A stretch of 64,000 nt of DNA from Haematobia irritans (GCF_050003625.1 NC_134400.1:189873726-189937725), one strand, 5' to 3'; numbered from the stretch's first letter, positions 1 to 12,030 are shown. The notes: generated from the sequence alone by a model not told the origin. Numbers and translations: made by a program.

Positions 1-918
1 CTCTTATCTCTATTTTAAATGTTCAACAAATCATATTTTCTATTAAAAAATGTGTAAACATTTATCTATAATTATGTTTTAGATTGGAAGACCTATTCAA
101 AATAGAAATTATTTACTGAATTCTTGCTGTTTTTATTTCTCAATTTTTTCTGATTTTTTTTTTCCACCTCGTAGATATACTAAAATATAAAATGTTAAAT
201 TCCAAAAAAAAATAGAAATCATCCACACATATTTAATATTGGCCTATAAGCATTTTATCTCTTGTTTTCATTTAATTTTTGGTCAATTTAGTTTTTTTTT
301 TTTGTTGATTTTATAGGCAAATGGGGTATACAATAGGACATTTATGTGGGATAGTTTTAATATGTCATTCCTAGCGCCAATAATCATTTGGGCCATGAAT
401 TTATGGGCTATTTTCGTGTATAAAACATAAGCATAAAATATATGCCTACCAAGCTAGCAGGTGACTAAGAATTAGTTTCATTTGAAATTATTAAAAATGT
501 CTATGCTTTCAGGGAATTGCGAATTGGTGGATTAAGCATATCATATAATTCGGAGAAAAGAAATAATATTCTCTACAAGAGTAGACATCATAAATCACAA
601 GGAGAGAAATACGAATGATGAGAACGGGAATGATTAGCAATGGTAATTGCATGATTTCACGAGTAGAACATCGCAGGTCCGAGCATCCATCTGTTTGGCT
701 GGACAATCCTCCATAGTTTCCTGATGGGAGCAACCTAGCAAAACCACTTACTCGGAGAAGGGATATGATCACCCCAAACATGTTTTAATAGTAAGCTATT
801 TTTGGAAGATGAACATGGAACATGTTTATCACAACCATGTTATTGTCTTGCAAATTATATATCTGATATCGCCAAGCATGTATATGTTTGGTGAAAACCG
901 ACATTTTTCCAACATTTT
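1..918. other. A/T-rich non-coding stretch
   Basis: I see no convincing gene here. Short open frames on both strands show no recognisable motif. From about 785 to 918 the sequence is rich in ACATGTT-like words. The same kind of sequence resumes at 1983-2290, after the repeat at 919-1982, so the repeat probably inserted into an older element. Confidence 0.5.
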
Positions 919-1982
919 TATACCCTCCACCATAGGATGGGGGTATATTAACTTTGTCATTCCGTTTGTAACACATCGAAATATTGCTCTAAGACCCCAT
1001 AAAGTATATATATTCTGGGTCGTGGTGAAATTCTGAGTCGATCTAAGCATGTCCGTCCGTTTGTTGAAATCACGCTAACTTCCGAACGAAACAAGCTATC
1101 GACTTGAAACTTGGCACAAGTAGTTGTTATTGATGTAGGTCGGATGGTATTGCAAATGGGACCACATCGGTCCACTTTTACGTATAGCCCCCATATAAAC
1201 TGACACCCAGATTTGGCTTGCGGAGCCTCTAGCAGAAGCATATTTCATCCGATCCGGCTAAAATTTGATACATGGTGTTGGAATATGGTCTCTAATAACT
1301 ATGCAAAAATTGGTCTACATGGATTCATAATTATATATAGCCCCCATTGAAACCCGATCCCCAGATTTGGCTTGCGGAGCCTCAAAGAGAAGCAAATTTC
1401 ATCCGATCCTGCTGAAATTTGGTACATGGTTTTGGAATATGGTCTCTAACAACTATGCAAAAATTGGTCCACATCGGTCCATAATTATTTATAGCCCCCA
1501 TATAAACCGATCCCCAGATTTGGCTTGCGGATCCCCAAAGAGAAGCAAAGTTCATCCGATCCGGCTGAAATTTGGTACCTGATGATGGTATATGGTCTCT
1601 AACAACTATGTAAAACTTGGTCTACATGGGTTCATAATTATATATAGCCCCCATAGAAACCGATTCCCAGATTTGGCTTGCGGAGCCTCTAAGAGAAGCA
1701 AATTTCATCCGATCCGGCTAAAATTTGGTACATGGTGTTGGTATATGGCTCCTAACAACCATGCAAAAATTGGTCCAGATCGGTCCATAATTATATATAG
1801 CCCCCATAGAAACCGATCCCCAGATTTGGCTTGCGGAGCCTCTAAGAGAAGCAAATTTCATCCGATCCGGTTGAAATTTGGAACATGGTGTTAGTATATG
1901 GCCGCTAGCAACCATACCAAAATTGTTCCATATTGGTCTATAGTTATATATAGCCGATCCCCAATCACACAAAAATTGGTCC
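919..1982 (+). repeat. Interspersed fly repeat with 153-bp subunits (family P1)
   Basis: The copy opens with a near-palindrome, TACCCTCCACCAT then AGGATGGGGGTATA. A GTCCGTCCGT-containing segment follows. Then come five head-to-tail subunits marked by CAGATTTGGCTTGCGGA at about 1208, 1362, 1515, 1668 and 1821, giving a 153-154 bp period. A second copy in inverse orientation lies at 61488-62570. No transposase is present, so it is non-autonomous. I cannot assign a class from sequence alone. Confidence 0.75.
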
Positions 1983-2289
1983 TTATCGGTTCATAATCAT
2001 GGTTGCAATGAGAGTTTTGGCTGTATACAAAACAAACCAAATAATGTCATTTTGAGACGGGGAATATGGAACATTTTTGTAGCAAAAATATTATTTATAT
2101 GACAAACATATATATGGCTAACATATAACTTCCGAGAAAATAACATGATTGTGACAAACATGTTACATGTTACCGGTTCAACAATAACATTATGCTCTTG
2201 AAACATGCTTGAGATGATTATATTGCATCTGAAGAGGTGTGGGTTATATTTTCCACAATCGCCCCAAAAACATCGGTATTCTATATGAG
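1983..2289. repeat. Remnant of an older ACATGTT-rich repeat
   Basis: The sequence resembles 785-918 in its repeated ACATGTT and AACATG words. It looks like the right flank of the element that P1 entered. No coding potential is seen. The assignment rests on word similarity only. Confidence 0.35.
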
Positions 2290-2490
2290 GGTAGGTTGGT
2301 TAGGTTAGGTATTCTTTCAGCTTGATAATTAAGGCTCACTTAGACTAATCAGTGCATTGTGATACCACAGTGATGAACTTCTCTCTTATCACTGAGTGCC
2401 TGGGTCTCCTTTTTATAGCCCGAACGACTTTCAACATTGCGGTAAAGCCACTTAGAGAAGGTTTGAAACACTCAGAAATAATCGGGGTGA
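2290..2490 (-). repeat. Fragment of the tRNA-derived SINE, TTAGG end
   Basis: GGTTGGTTAGGTTAGG is followed by the diagnostic SINE words GGCTCACTTAGACT, GTGATACCACAGTG and TTCTCTCTTATCACTGAG. The tRNA-like head found in the complete copies at 37134-37488 and 31964-32248 is missing. It is therefore a diverged, truncated copy in the same orientation as those. Confidence 0.7.
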
Positions 2491-2989
2491 TGTCAGCGTT
2501 TGTAATACTGTTTAGTTAAATTTTTCTACAAATAATCAAAATTTTCTAATATTAACCAAACATTTTTTTCCTGGTGGTTTCACTGTTTTTTTTCAGCGTA
2601 GGTAAAACTATCATATACTGGCCTAATCATAAAGTTCAGACATATTCCATTCTAAGGACTCATTCTCCTTTTTATTCAAAGCCACTTCTAAATAGTCTTT
2701 CAAGTAATAAAAATATGAGGTATAATGCATAAAAAGCGATGATTTACAGTCATTTGAACGGTGTAAGGACAAAAAATTAAAATAGTATCGCATTTGAAAG
2801 CACGTTATTCGGAACAGAAATCCGTGTAAATAAAATAGAATCGGAAAGTACTATCTTAACTATTGGAGACCTATGTGAACCTATGTCAATGCTACGTTAG
2901 AGAATGAAAATAGAAAAAATCCACAGCATAATTTCTATAGACTATCTGTGAAAGAAGCTAGAATCAAGAAACTAATTTGTCAACGTATA
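2491..2989. other. Non-coding, nothing recognised
   Basis: This is A/T-rich sequence between the SINE fragment and Himar1 copy 1. It has no open frame of note and no repeat I can match elsewhere in the window. Confidence 0.4.
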
Positions 2990-4210
2990 ACAGGTTGGCT
3001 GATAAGTCCCCGGTCTGACACATAGATGGCATCGCTAGTATTAAATGCATATTATTTTTATATAGTACCAACCTTCAAATGATTCGTGTCAAAATTTGAC
3101 GTCTGTAAGTCAATTAGTTTGTGAGATAGAACGTCTTTTGTGAAGCAACTTTTGTTATTGTGAAAAAAATGAAAAAAAGGAATTTCGTGTTTTGATAAAA
3201 TACTGTTTTCTGAACGGAAAAAATAGGGTGGAAGCAAAAACTTGGCTTGATAATGAGTTTCCGGACTCTGCCCCAGGGAAATCAATAATAATTGATTGGT
3301 ATGCAAAATTCAAGCGTGGTGAAATGAGCACGGAGGACGGTGAACGTAGTGGACGCCCGAAAGAGGTGGTTACCGACGAAAACATCAAAAAATCCACAAA
3401 ATGATTTTGAATGACCGTAAAATGAAGTTGATTGAGATAGCAGAGACCTTAAAGATATCAAAGGAACGTGTTGGTCATATCATTCATCAATATTTGGATA
3501 TGCGGAAGCTGTGTGCAAATTGGGTGCCGCGCGAGCCCACATTTGACCAAAAACAATAACGTGTTGATGATATCTGAGCGGTGTTTGCAGCTGTTAACTC
3601 GTAATACACCCGAATTTTTCCGTCGATATGTGACAATGGATGAAACATGGCTCCATTACTACACTCCTGAGTCCAATCGACAGCGACCGGTGAACTGTCT
3701 CCGAAGCGTGGAAAGACTCAAAAGTCCGCTGTTTTTTGGGATGTGCATGGAATAATTTTTATCGATTATCTTGAGAAGGGAAAAACCATCAACAGTGACT
3801 ATTACATGGCGTTATTGGAGCGTTTGAAGGTCGAAATCGTTGTTCCACCAAGACAACGCACCGTGCCACAAGTCATTGAGAACGATGGCAAAAATTCATG
3901 AATTGGGCTTCGAATTGCTTCCCCACCCACCGTATTCACCAGATCTGGCCTTCAGCGACTTTTTCTTGTTCTCAGACCTCAAAGGATGCTCGCAGGGAAA
4001 AATTTGGCTGCAATGAAGAGGTGATCGCCGAAACTGAGGCCTATTTTGAGGCAAAACCGAAGGAGTACTACCAAAATGGTATCAAAAAATTTGAAGGTCG
4101 TTATAATCGTTGTATCGCTCTTGAAGGGACCTATGTTGAATAATAAAAACGAATTTTGACAAAAAAATGTGTTTTTCTTTGTTAGACCGGGGACTTATCA
4201 GCCAACCTAT
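2990..4210 (+). mobile_element. Himar1-like mariner, copy 1 (1221 bp)
   Basis: Inverted ends begin ACAGGTTGGCTGATAAG on the left and close with CTTATCAGCCAACCT on the right. TA target dinucleotides lie at 2988-2989 and 4211-4212. The termini and encoded protein match the irritans-subfamily mariner Himar1, whose full length is about 1.29 kb. The copy is therefore about 65 bp short through internal deletions. Confidence 0.95.
3169..4143 (+). pseudogene. Broken mariner transposase (Himar1 type), copy 1
   Basis: This is a cut-and-paste DNA transposase that would act in the nucleus on the element's own ends. Pieces of the helix-turn-helix domain are readable (KTWLDNEFPDSAPGKS, RSGRPKEVVTDENIKK). 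So are the first catalytic aspartate in VTMDETWLH, the second in QDNAPCHK and the third in SPDLAFSDFF. A base is lost in the A-run just after the ATG, so that frame stops after eight codons. A further shift lies near 3395, and deletions near 3705 and 3838 remove coding sequence. The C-terminus YNRCIALEG is intact up to the TAA at 4141. It cannot make a functional protein. Confidence 0.9.
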
Positions 4211-5335
4211 TAAATGATGCACCAGATGTCTACTGTCTTAACATTGAACTCACACAATTAAGGAGGGTTTCATCTTAATCCGAAAAGTCTCTGATCTACA
4301 TAGCGTACAATAAGAATACTATATTTAATTAATACGAATAAATAATAAATACTTAAAAATGTGTTTAACCAGATATTTACGATGCTGATTTTTATAAATA
4401 AATTCTTCAATTTATATTTAACATTCGATTCACCCAAACGCACCATGTTTAATTCAACTACCATTAATTATAAGTTAAATAGTTCAAACAAGATATGTGT
4501 ATATTAGAAAATTATTTTAAGAAATTAAAACAAAAACGAAAACTTTTTTTAAACCATGAAAATGTAAATAAACGTGACAAAACTTATAAATAAAATTTTT
4601 GATTATTATTTAGACTAAGTGGGAAAATTGTCACTACAGAAAAAATAATGCAAAACACACATTAAATATCAATAAAATTAGATGAGACCAAAACATAAAT
4701 TGGTGATATCATAAAATCAGGTCAAAACAAAAGGGGAAGGTAGCACATACACATAATCATTCAAGAAGTATATTGGAAATATGCTTCTTCACCCAAAAGA
4801 AACACAAAATTATTTTCTGGGTGTGGAGGGTGAGTGTAATAGGCTTCCAAACATTCGAATAAATAAATTTAAATAGAAGGTATAAGCATTGCTAGATTTC
4901 TTAGGAAATATAATAGGTTATTTTTCTGAAGATATGAAAATAATGATGATTGGCCCTTAAAAATACCTAAGCTGATTGCCGAGAAAGAGAAATATGAAAA
5001 ACGATTTATTTTTCAAAAAGAACAGTAGAACAAAAGTTTTCGCTGAAGAATTATAATATCCCAGTAAAATATGTGGCCCCAAAAAAAGTAGTGAAATATT
5101 CTTTTTGGATCCGGAAGGGGTCAAAATTGGTGCACAAGCGATGAATGTAACAAGGGCTTGTCGTAGAAAGAATGTCCTCTACTTCAGCCGCTGTTGCAGT
5201 GAATATAGTACATCACTTCTTAAGGTTTGATCCGAATTCAGTGATTTAGACGTAAATTTAATTTTTTTTTTGATATTTTGCCAAATAAATAATTTTTAAT
5301 GATTTTTGATTCATTCTAAAGCTTGTCTGAAACGT
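4211..5335. other. Non-coding A/T-rich stretch
   Basis: No gene or RNA is recognised. A 64-codon minus-strand open frame at 4270-4464 is low-complexity and A/T-driven. Nothing here matches the repeat families found elsewhere in the window. Confidence 0.4.
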
Positions 5336-5339
5336 TTGA

Positions 5340-5860
5340 TTTAAAAAAAATCGCACTTTTTCTAGAATGGATCGTAGCATCAACCGCTTCTTCAGGTGTC
5401 GAACAATGTTGACATCTCATTTTATTTTTTGCGTACGGGAATAAAAAGAAGTCATTCGGTGTCAAATCGGGACTAAACGGCGGATGGACTCATCCAATCG
5501 ATGTTTTGAGTGTCAAAAAAATGCAGTTGATTGAGCCGATATGTGAGGGCTCGCCGTCTTCGGCAGTTTGTTTCTCTGATTTCTTCGAAGACAACTGGCA
5601 AATGGCTGTTTACCGCTCAGAATTGACTATTCTCTATTGTTATAGTGGTACGATTGCGACATGTCCAGTTTTTTCGAAAACACAGGCGGCCTTTTGCTTC
5701 GTGTGCGGAACTTTACTTTCGGGCTCATTCGCAATTCATCACCTGTCACGATTTCATAAACGCGATCGTATTTTTGGAACATTTCTTTCCACCAAATCGA
5801 CACGAACCTTTTTTGAGCGATTGACAAATTTCAGAAATAATCGATTGAAATATAGTTGCC
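5340..5860 (-). pseudogene. Mariner transposase fossil A
   Basis: Reading the minus strand gives scattered pieces of a mariner transposase. An IVTGDE block stands where the first catalytic D belongs. It is followed by FSKKLDMSQSY, which fits the family's FFxKxGHVATxPL segment. Nearer the 3' end are NDFFLFPYAKNKMRC and STPEEAVDA, the C-terminal region after the third catalytic D. Frames are broken and no complete ends were found. The sequence differs from Himar1 and looks closest to the mellifera-type group (family-level inference). A parallel fossil lies at 14745-15400. Confidence 0.7.
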
Positions 5861-6171
5861 GAAAAAATTATTTATGAACTTGTAAAATAACGAAAGTGCT
5901 ATTTGTAAAGGTTTTGTGTCAAAAAGAAACTGTTTCACTCACTTTTCCATGATCTGACAGAAATTTCAACATGACCTCAAGACTTAGGTTCAATAATAAA
6001 ATCCTAAATGTATATAAAATCTTAAATATTAATAAAACCCTGAATATAATTACTTTTAATCCATCTAAGGACAATTTATGTACTATTTGTAATTTGGTTA
6101 GTACCAGAGAATGCCGCCAATTAATCAAAAATATTAGTTTAAATCAAAAAACTTTATTAACAATTGTAGTA

Positions 6172-8274
6172 CACACAAAAAAAATTTTTTTGATTTCAAT
6201 CACGAAAATCGCGGATTCAATCATTTTTTTAATTGAAATGTCTTCAATCACGAAAATGATAGTATCAATCACCCATTTTGATTGAAAACCAACACGATTT
6301 TTAATTAAAAATTTAATTGACTTTTGTCACGGAATCAATTAATTGTGTGATTGAATCAATTAAAAACGTGATTGATTTTTAACATAAAATTCAATCACAG
6401 TTTTAATTGAATCAATTAAAATTTTAATAAATTTCGCGACAAAAATCAATCAACTATTTGATTCATTCAATTAAATAATTAATTGAAATTGGCTATAAAT
6501 TTCGATCAAAAAATTTATATATTGCGACCCCAAAATCGTATTTAGTTTTATTTGAAATAAAAGAAAATATGTGTTTCTTATAAAACATATTTAACATTTT
6601 ATTATTTTTTGAATTATGCAATAGACAAATAAATTTGGTTCTTGTCATTTGTGTTTTGTTCTAACATAACTTACAAATACAATTACTACCAGTAACAACT
6701 ATAGGGTGAAAAAATAAATTATATAAATCATTATCTTACTTATAATAATATCTTCCTTGAATAACCATGTTAGCATGTTCCTTCTAATATGTAGATGCGC
6801 CTAGATTTCCAATAAATCAGCAGCCTTTAAGCTAAATTAGTTTTTCTGAAAGTAAACAGAATGATTCGAATTTAATTTTGTTCAATTAAAAGTTAATTTT
6901 GTTAAACATTACCTGCATAGAATATCAAGTTCAATTCTTAGTTCCAGGTTGCAGATTTATAATCTTCTTTTGCAGTTGTAGTCTTTTAGCATAAAAAGGT
7001 GTATTAAGGAGCTCGGTAATTTAATTTTAGTAACAATTCCTTTCCAAAATTTCCACACATTAAAATCGTCTATTAAAATTTGAACCAATCAAAAACAAAA
7101 ATAATAGGAAAGCAATGTAATATTTGGTATCATATTGATGATACTTTGCCAATTCTGGAAATAGAAAAAATATAAATGGAAAATACATATTTTTATTATT
7201 TTCGGATATTTTTCATATTTTTAAATCAAAAAGAAAGAACTTTTTACCATTACATAATTCAGCTCATTAGTTTATATACCAGATATACTGCTCTCTACTT
7301 GGGTTCAAACTGAAAAAGGCAGGTAAAACAAAAATGCAATTTAATGCCAACGCCACTTCGCAACTTCAAGGAGAATCTTCCAACAAACCCATACCGCTCT
7401 TGGTTTTAAGAAAACTAGGAGTGAAAAAAATTTATAATTTTAAAAGATCAATATTGCAAACATATTCTTATATATTTGATAAAATGATGGAGTTGATGGG
7501 ATTGATTGGTCAATTTCACGTAATAAAATTGGTCACTAAAAGAAATGAATAAAAAATATATTATTGTAGTCCGTTTAATGTAAACAGGCTTCAATGGAAA
7601 ACGGTATTCACATTTCACAATTTCTTACCTTCAACAAACGTAGATTGTTTTCCATTTTTACAATACCTCAAAACACAAACACAGGTAATTTCAAATGCGT
7701 TCTCTCATATATTTTTTTTCAAACCCTTACCACGTGGCCATTTGTTGTTGCACACTTTATTTATTTCAACCCTTTGCTATGATTTGTTGTTGCGTTCAAA
7801 ATATTTATGCACACATTTTGAATGCAGCAGACAGAATGTCGCCAATCATGTTTTTCAATTTACGCGAAAAACAAAAACCCAACCGTTCGTTACGAGTTAC
7901 TTGCACAGACTGATCTCTCCATCATACTTTGTTGAATAAATACCCATTCTCTTGTTCTCTTTTCGCTCTTTCCATTGCTCAAAATTATTCAGTTTCAATC
8001 ACAAAGGTGATTGGATCAATCACATGTGTAATTGGAAACGGAAAAAATTTCAATCACGTTTGTAATTAAAAATTATTTCCGAATTGATTAACAAATTGAT
8101 TGAATCAATTTATGTTTTAATTGGAAACGTAACAAATATCAAACATTTTTTTAAGTGGTTTTTATTCGGATTTGATTAAATAATTAATTGAATCAATTAA
8201 CATATTAATTGAATCCGTTTCCAAATTCAATTAAGTGTTTAATTGAAAAAAATTTGGTGATAATTTTTTGTGTG
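6172..8274. mobile_element. TA-flanked MITE-like element, CACACAAAAAA ends (2.1 kb)
   Basis: The left end is CACACAAAAAAAATTT and the right end is ATTTTTTGTGTG. TA lies on both sides (6170-6171 and 8275-8276), as expected for a Tc1/mariner-type target duplication. The outer parts are dense in AATTGAATCAATTAA-type words. The middle, about 6540-7960, differs and has no recognisable gene; the 72-codon frame at 7334-7552 is unmatched. A 570-bp relative sits at 31275-31844. Confidence 0.7.
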
Positions 8275-8443
8275 TAATTTTAGTCAAAATTTTGAGCCTT
8301 TCACCCCCAATCAATCTATTTCAAAGTGTTATAATAATTTTGCAAAAATTTACCTCAGAAAATTTGAATGAAATGTAAATTTGATTGTAAGATTGATTGT
8401 ACAACTAATCTCATTACCATTCGAATAACTTCAAATTGATTTT

Positions 8444-8575
8444 ATAATGGATAACTGTCCGCCGCCGAAGAGACTTATTTATATCGGCTTAGCCGTCAAG
8501 CCGACGCCGCCGGATGCAAAAATTTAATGTCAGCCGCCGCCGACAAAAATGGGTCGGCTTCATTCTCTGGTTAGT
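8444..8575. repeat. Fragment of the GAATGAAGCCG repeat
   Basis: GGATAACTGTCCGCCGCC through GGGTCGGCTTCATTCTC matches, in reverse, the repeat at 45540-45730 and 42475-42560. It is rich in CCGCCG/GTCGGC in an otherwise A/T-rich setting. No coding potential is seen. Confidence 0.65.
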
Positions 8576-9024
8576 ACCTAAAACATGTGAACAAGATGAT
8601 ATTGGACAAAATTATTATTATTATTATAAATTGCCACTGGGAGTTCTAGAGCAAATTTGAAGACGAACTGAATATTTGAAATAGGTCATGGTACACGCAA
8701 AGAAAAAAAACGTTTGGAAAACGTGTACCAAAAACGTTTTTCTTTTGTTAGAGTTTTTTGAATTGCTTCGAAAAGTATACACTTTTATCACCAAAAAAAT
8801 TCGTTTGGTACAAAATTTTTATTTTTTCAATAAAAAAAGTTATTTTTGAACCAAAAACACAGTCCATTTCGTTTATCTCAAACACTGTTCTTTTCTGACT
8901 TTAGGTCTTTAATAAGATACATTTTAAAGTTTATAGTAACAATTTAAAATAGTAGAATGTAATGTTGAAAAATTTTTCGGAATCTTCCGACCATATCTGG
9001 AATATATGTAAAAAAAAAAACTTT

Positions 9025-9098
9025 GGTCGAAGCAGGGATCGAACCCACGACCCTTGGCATGCAAGTCGGCCTAGCAACCACTGCTCCACGGTGCCCAA
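9025..9098 (-). repeat. tRNA-like SINE head
   Basis: On the minus strand GTGGAGCAGTGGTTGC resembles an A box and GGTTCGATCCC a B box, the internal RNA polymerase III promoter. The proposed acceptor arms do not pair and the anticodon stem is poor, so this is not a functional tRNA gene. A T-run follows downstream on the minus strand. It is best read as the 5' head of a SINE. Confidence 0.6.
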
Positions 9099-9208
9099 CT
9101 AAATGTATTTTTCTGTTAAATAAACTTTGTTTAATCAGCTCGTGGGCGCCGCAAGCTATGCTATATAAATATAACTTATATGGGTAATTGTCTATTGATG
9201 ACAATAAC

Positions 9209-9281
9209 GGCTACATAGCTCAGTGGATAGTGTGTTGGCTTACAAATTGCATGGTCCGCGGTTCGATTCTCCGTCCAGGCG
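9209..9281 (+). repeat. tRNA-like SINE head, opposite orientation
   Basis: GGCTACATAGCTCAGTGG contains an A-box-like block, and GGTTCGATTCT further on matches a B box. The 5' GGCTACA does not pair with the 3' CCAGGCG, so a working tRNA is unlikely. It sits about 110 bp from the opposite-strand tRNA-like head and is followed by an A-rich stretch. Confidence 0.55.
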
Positions 9282-9601
9282 AAAGGTAAAAAAAAATTTT
9301 AAAATTTATAAAATTGTATAATTTCTTCTACATTGTTTGTATTACAGAAAAAGGTGGTAAGAAATAAAATACTTCGTGGAAGTGAGAAAGATGTGAGGGA
9401 AAATGCAATTAGGCAGAAACAATTTTTTCTTTGAGTTAGTCTTTATGAAATTGTTATTACACCCTGGAAAAGAATAAACGTTTATCACAAAAAGTATATA
9501 CTTTTCTTCCAAATACACTTCGTTTCAACGAAAAGCAAATGGGAAACGAACTTTGTTTGTCTAAAATTTCGTTTGGGAGGAAAGAATTATTTTTTTGCGT
9601 G

Positions 9602-10472
9602 TAGTACAAGTGTACTTTTGGGAAGAGGAATGTACCAAATTTGTCACAATTGTACCAACTTTTACATCCCTGCTTTTTCCTCACTTCTTTCAGAAGAAAC
9701 TACAAAACCCATTATAGGTTAGATCGATGTAATATTTTTAATTTTGAGACTTTTATCCCCACTGTTCTCAGATTTCCTCACAATTATGAATATTACATAA
9801 ATCATAATAAAAAATTTATATAAATATAAATAAAAGAAATATATGATGTACAAAAATACATATTTAGAAGAAGAAAACAACAACATTTCAAGATCATTAA
9901 AGAGGGGAATGTCGCTCAACACACACGTTCGCACAACAATAAACAGTTGTGGAGAAAATTTTCCTTTCATGCCGCCAAAAATAAAGTGTAGAGTGTCAAG
10001 AGGAGCACACCTGCTTCCCCATAAGTACAAATAAACACTGGCTGAATCAATGATGTGAAAGGGGCCACATGAAAAATCCCTTTTTCAAGCAGACTATTTC
10101 AAGCAAATGTCGATGTCTCCGTTCCTCTGTCGTGTTTTAAGATTTATGAAGTTGTGCTGTGTGTCGTCAAACTATTTGACGCCAAAGATCTAATAATACA
10201 AAAAGAGGCAGTACTTTACGCCAATAAATCATGAATGTACGAGTATGGTAAAATATGACCGAATACGGCTGTAATGAACTCCATGGTAGGCGAAACACCT
10301 TTCCGCGACGAACAAATGCAATAACCTTCATGGCAAAAATTTCTCTTATATCCGAGAATTTTTTTATGTCAGATAATATAATTAAGCCCTATAAACTAGT
10401 TCTTATTGTAACAGTGTTTTTTGTTATCATCCATTATTGTATTGCGCTTTTGGTACATCAGGTGGAATACGT
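9602..10472. other. Non-coding, nothing recognised
   Basis: This is A/T-rich sequence. Open frames up to about 100 codons occur on both strands over 9719-10034, but they overlap each other and carry no motif. I do not call a gene. Confidence 0.4.
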
Positions 10473-10694
10473 CTAGGGGCGAAGCCGGTAGGTTTGGCTG
10501 GGCAAGCGAAAAAATGGTGCGTGTTACGCTGCTTTCAATCACTTATAAATAGGAATTTAGGCGACTGTACACTCAACAAAAACTCTAGGGGCGAAGCCGG
10601 TAGGTTTGGCTGGGCAAGCGAAAAAATGGTGCGTGTTACGCTGCTTTCAATCACTTATAAATAGGAATTTAGGCGACTGTACACTAAACAAAAA
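10473..10694 (+). repeat. 111-bp tandem duplication with TATA-like boxes
   Basis: Two head-to-tail copies, 10473-10583 and 10584-10694, start CTAGGGGCGAAGCCGG and appear almost identical. Each contains CACTTATAAATAGGA, which has the form of a metazoan TATA box. No transcript or open frame downstream supports promoter activity. Confidence 0.7.
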
Positions 10695-10794
10695 GTTTAC
10701 TTGGATCCAATGATTTTGACCTTCCCTTAAGGATTTTGGTATTGATTCCGAGCTAAATTCGGCTTCTTTAAAATAAAGACCTATCTGGCTTTAA

Positions 10795-11161
10795 ATCTAG
10801 GGCCAATAAAATTTCAAATTAATTTTTTAATCGGTTCAATTAAAAATAATTGATACAATTAATTAATTGATACAATTAACTTTTTAATCAAGATAGAAAC
10901 ATTAAATTAATTAAGTCAATGATTGAAAATTTTCAAATTTTTAATTAAACAATAATTGATACAATTAACTTTTTAGCCAAATTCGGACTAAGTCAGTTGA
11001 AAAAGTGATGAACAGTTTTTTTAATTTTTAATTAAAAATGTTTTTCAAACAATCAATTGTTAATCCAAATAAAAATTCTAAGCCAATTCAGAATGTAATT
11101 GAAAATAGTTACCTTTTTCAGTTAATAAATTAATTGCGTTTTGCAATCAACATCAATTCTA
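10795..11161. repeat. Fragment of the CACACA-type MITE, cut by Himar1 copy 2
   Basis: The TTAATTGATACAATTAA-type words and the segment AGATAGAAACATTAA align with the interior of the element at 31275-31844. The fragment stops at the left end of Himar1 copy 2, which evidently jumped into it or next to it. The outer TIR is not present here. Confidence 0.6.
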
Positions 11162-11895
11162 ACAGGTTGGCTGATAAGTCCCCGGTCTGACACATAAATG
11201 GCGTCGCTAATATTAAATGCATATTATTTTTATATAGTACCAACCTTCAAATGATTCGTGTCAAAATTTGACGTCTGTAAGTCAATTAGTTTGTGAGATA
11301 GAGCGTCTTTTGTGAAGCAACTTTTGTTATTGTGAAAAAAATGGAAAAAAAAGAATTTCGTGTTTTGATAAAATACTGTTTTCTGAAGGGGAAAAATACG
11401 GTGGAAGCAAAAACTTGGCTTGATAATGAGTTTCCGGACTCTGCCCCAGGTAAATCAACAATAATTGATTGAGTGAAATGAGCTCGGAGGACGGTGAACG
11501 CAGTGGACGCCCGAAAGAGGTGGTTACCGTCGAAAACATCAAAAAAATCCACAAAATGATTTTGAATGACCGTAAAATGAAATTGATCGAGATAGCAGAG
11601 GTTTCCCCATCCACCGTATTCTCCAGATCTGGCCCCCAGCGACTTTTTCTTGTTCTCAGACCTCAAAAGGATGCTCGCAGGGAAAAAATTTGACTGCAAT
11701 GAAGAGGTGATCGCCGAAACTGAGGCCTATTTTAAGGCAAAACGGAAGGAGTACTACCAAAATGGTATCAAAAAATTGGAAGGTCGTTATAATCGTTGTA
11801 TCGCTCTTGAAGGGAACTATGTTGAATAATAAAAACGAATTTTGACAAAAAATGTGTTTTTCTTTGTTAGACCGGGGACTTATCAGCCAACCTGT
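11162..11895 (+). mobile_element. Himar1-like mariner, copy 2, deletion derivative (734 bp)
   Basis: Both Himar1 ends are intact (ACAGGTTGGCTGATAAG and CTTATCAGCCAACCTGT). TA lies at 11160-11161 and 11896-11897. About 550 bp are missing, so the copy is a short non-autonomous derivative that keeps the ends needed for mobilisation in trans. Confidence 0.95.
11341..11829 (+). pseudogene. Internally deleted mariner transposase, copy 2
   Basis: The ATG and the first residues MEKKEFRVLIKYCF are in place, and the N-terminal DNA-binding domain is readable. A small deletion near 11470 shifts the frame before EMSSEDGERSGRPKE. Near 11600 the sequence jumps from the IEIAE segment straight to the PSTVFSRSGPQRLF region, dropping the first two catalytic aspartates. 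The C-terminal YNRCIALEG is retained, ending at the TAA at 11827. No catalytic protein is possible. Confidence 0.9.
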
Positions 11896-12030
11896 TATTT
11901 CTATAGAAATTTTTTGTCTACATTTTTATCTATAGTAAATTTTGCCAAATTGTATTTCTATAATAAATTTGGTCAACAATTTATCAAAAACAGTAAACAA
12001 TCTACCATTTTTGGTAGAATTTAATACGTT

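Larger units (their letters stand above)
8694..9601. mobile_element. TA-flanked MITE-like element, CACGCAAA ends (908 bp)
   Basis: The left end is CACGCAAAGAAAAAAAACG and the right end is ATTATTTTTTTGCGTG. TA lies on both sides, at 8692-8693 and 9602-9603. Internal words such as AAACGTTT and TTCGTTT occur near both ends in inverse orientation. It contains two tRNA-like SINE heads (9025-9098 and 9209-9281). There is no transposase, so it must be mobilised in trans if at all. Confidence 0.7.

Noticed and set aside
5506..5877. 123-codon plus-strand frame
   Set aside because: It is antisense to a recognisable minus-strand mariner fossil.
7334..7552. 72-codon frame inside the MITE-like element
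   Set aside because: It has no recognisable domain and is too short to be the element's transposase.
9209..9281. Functional tRNA gene
   Set aside because: A and B boxes are present, but the acceptor arms do not pair and the anticodon arm is poor. A SINE head is more likely.
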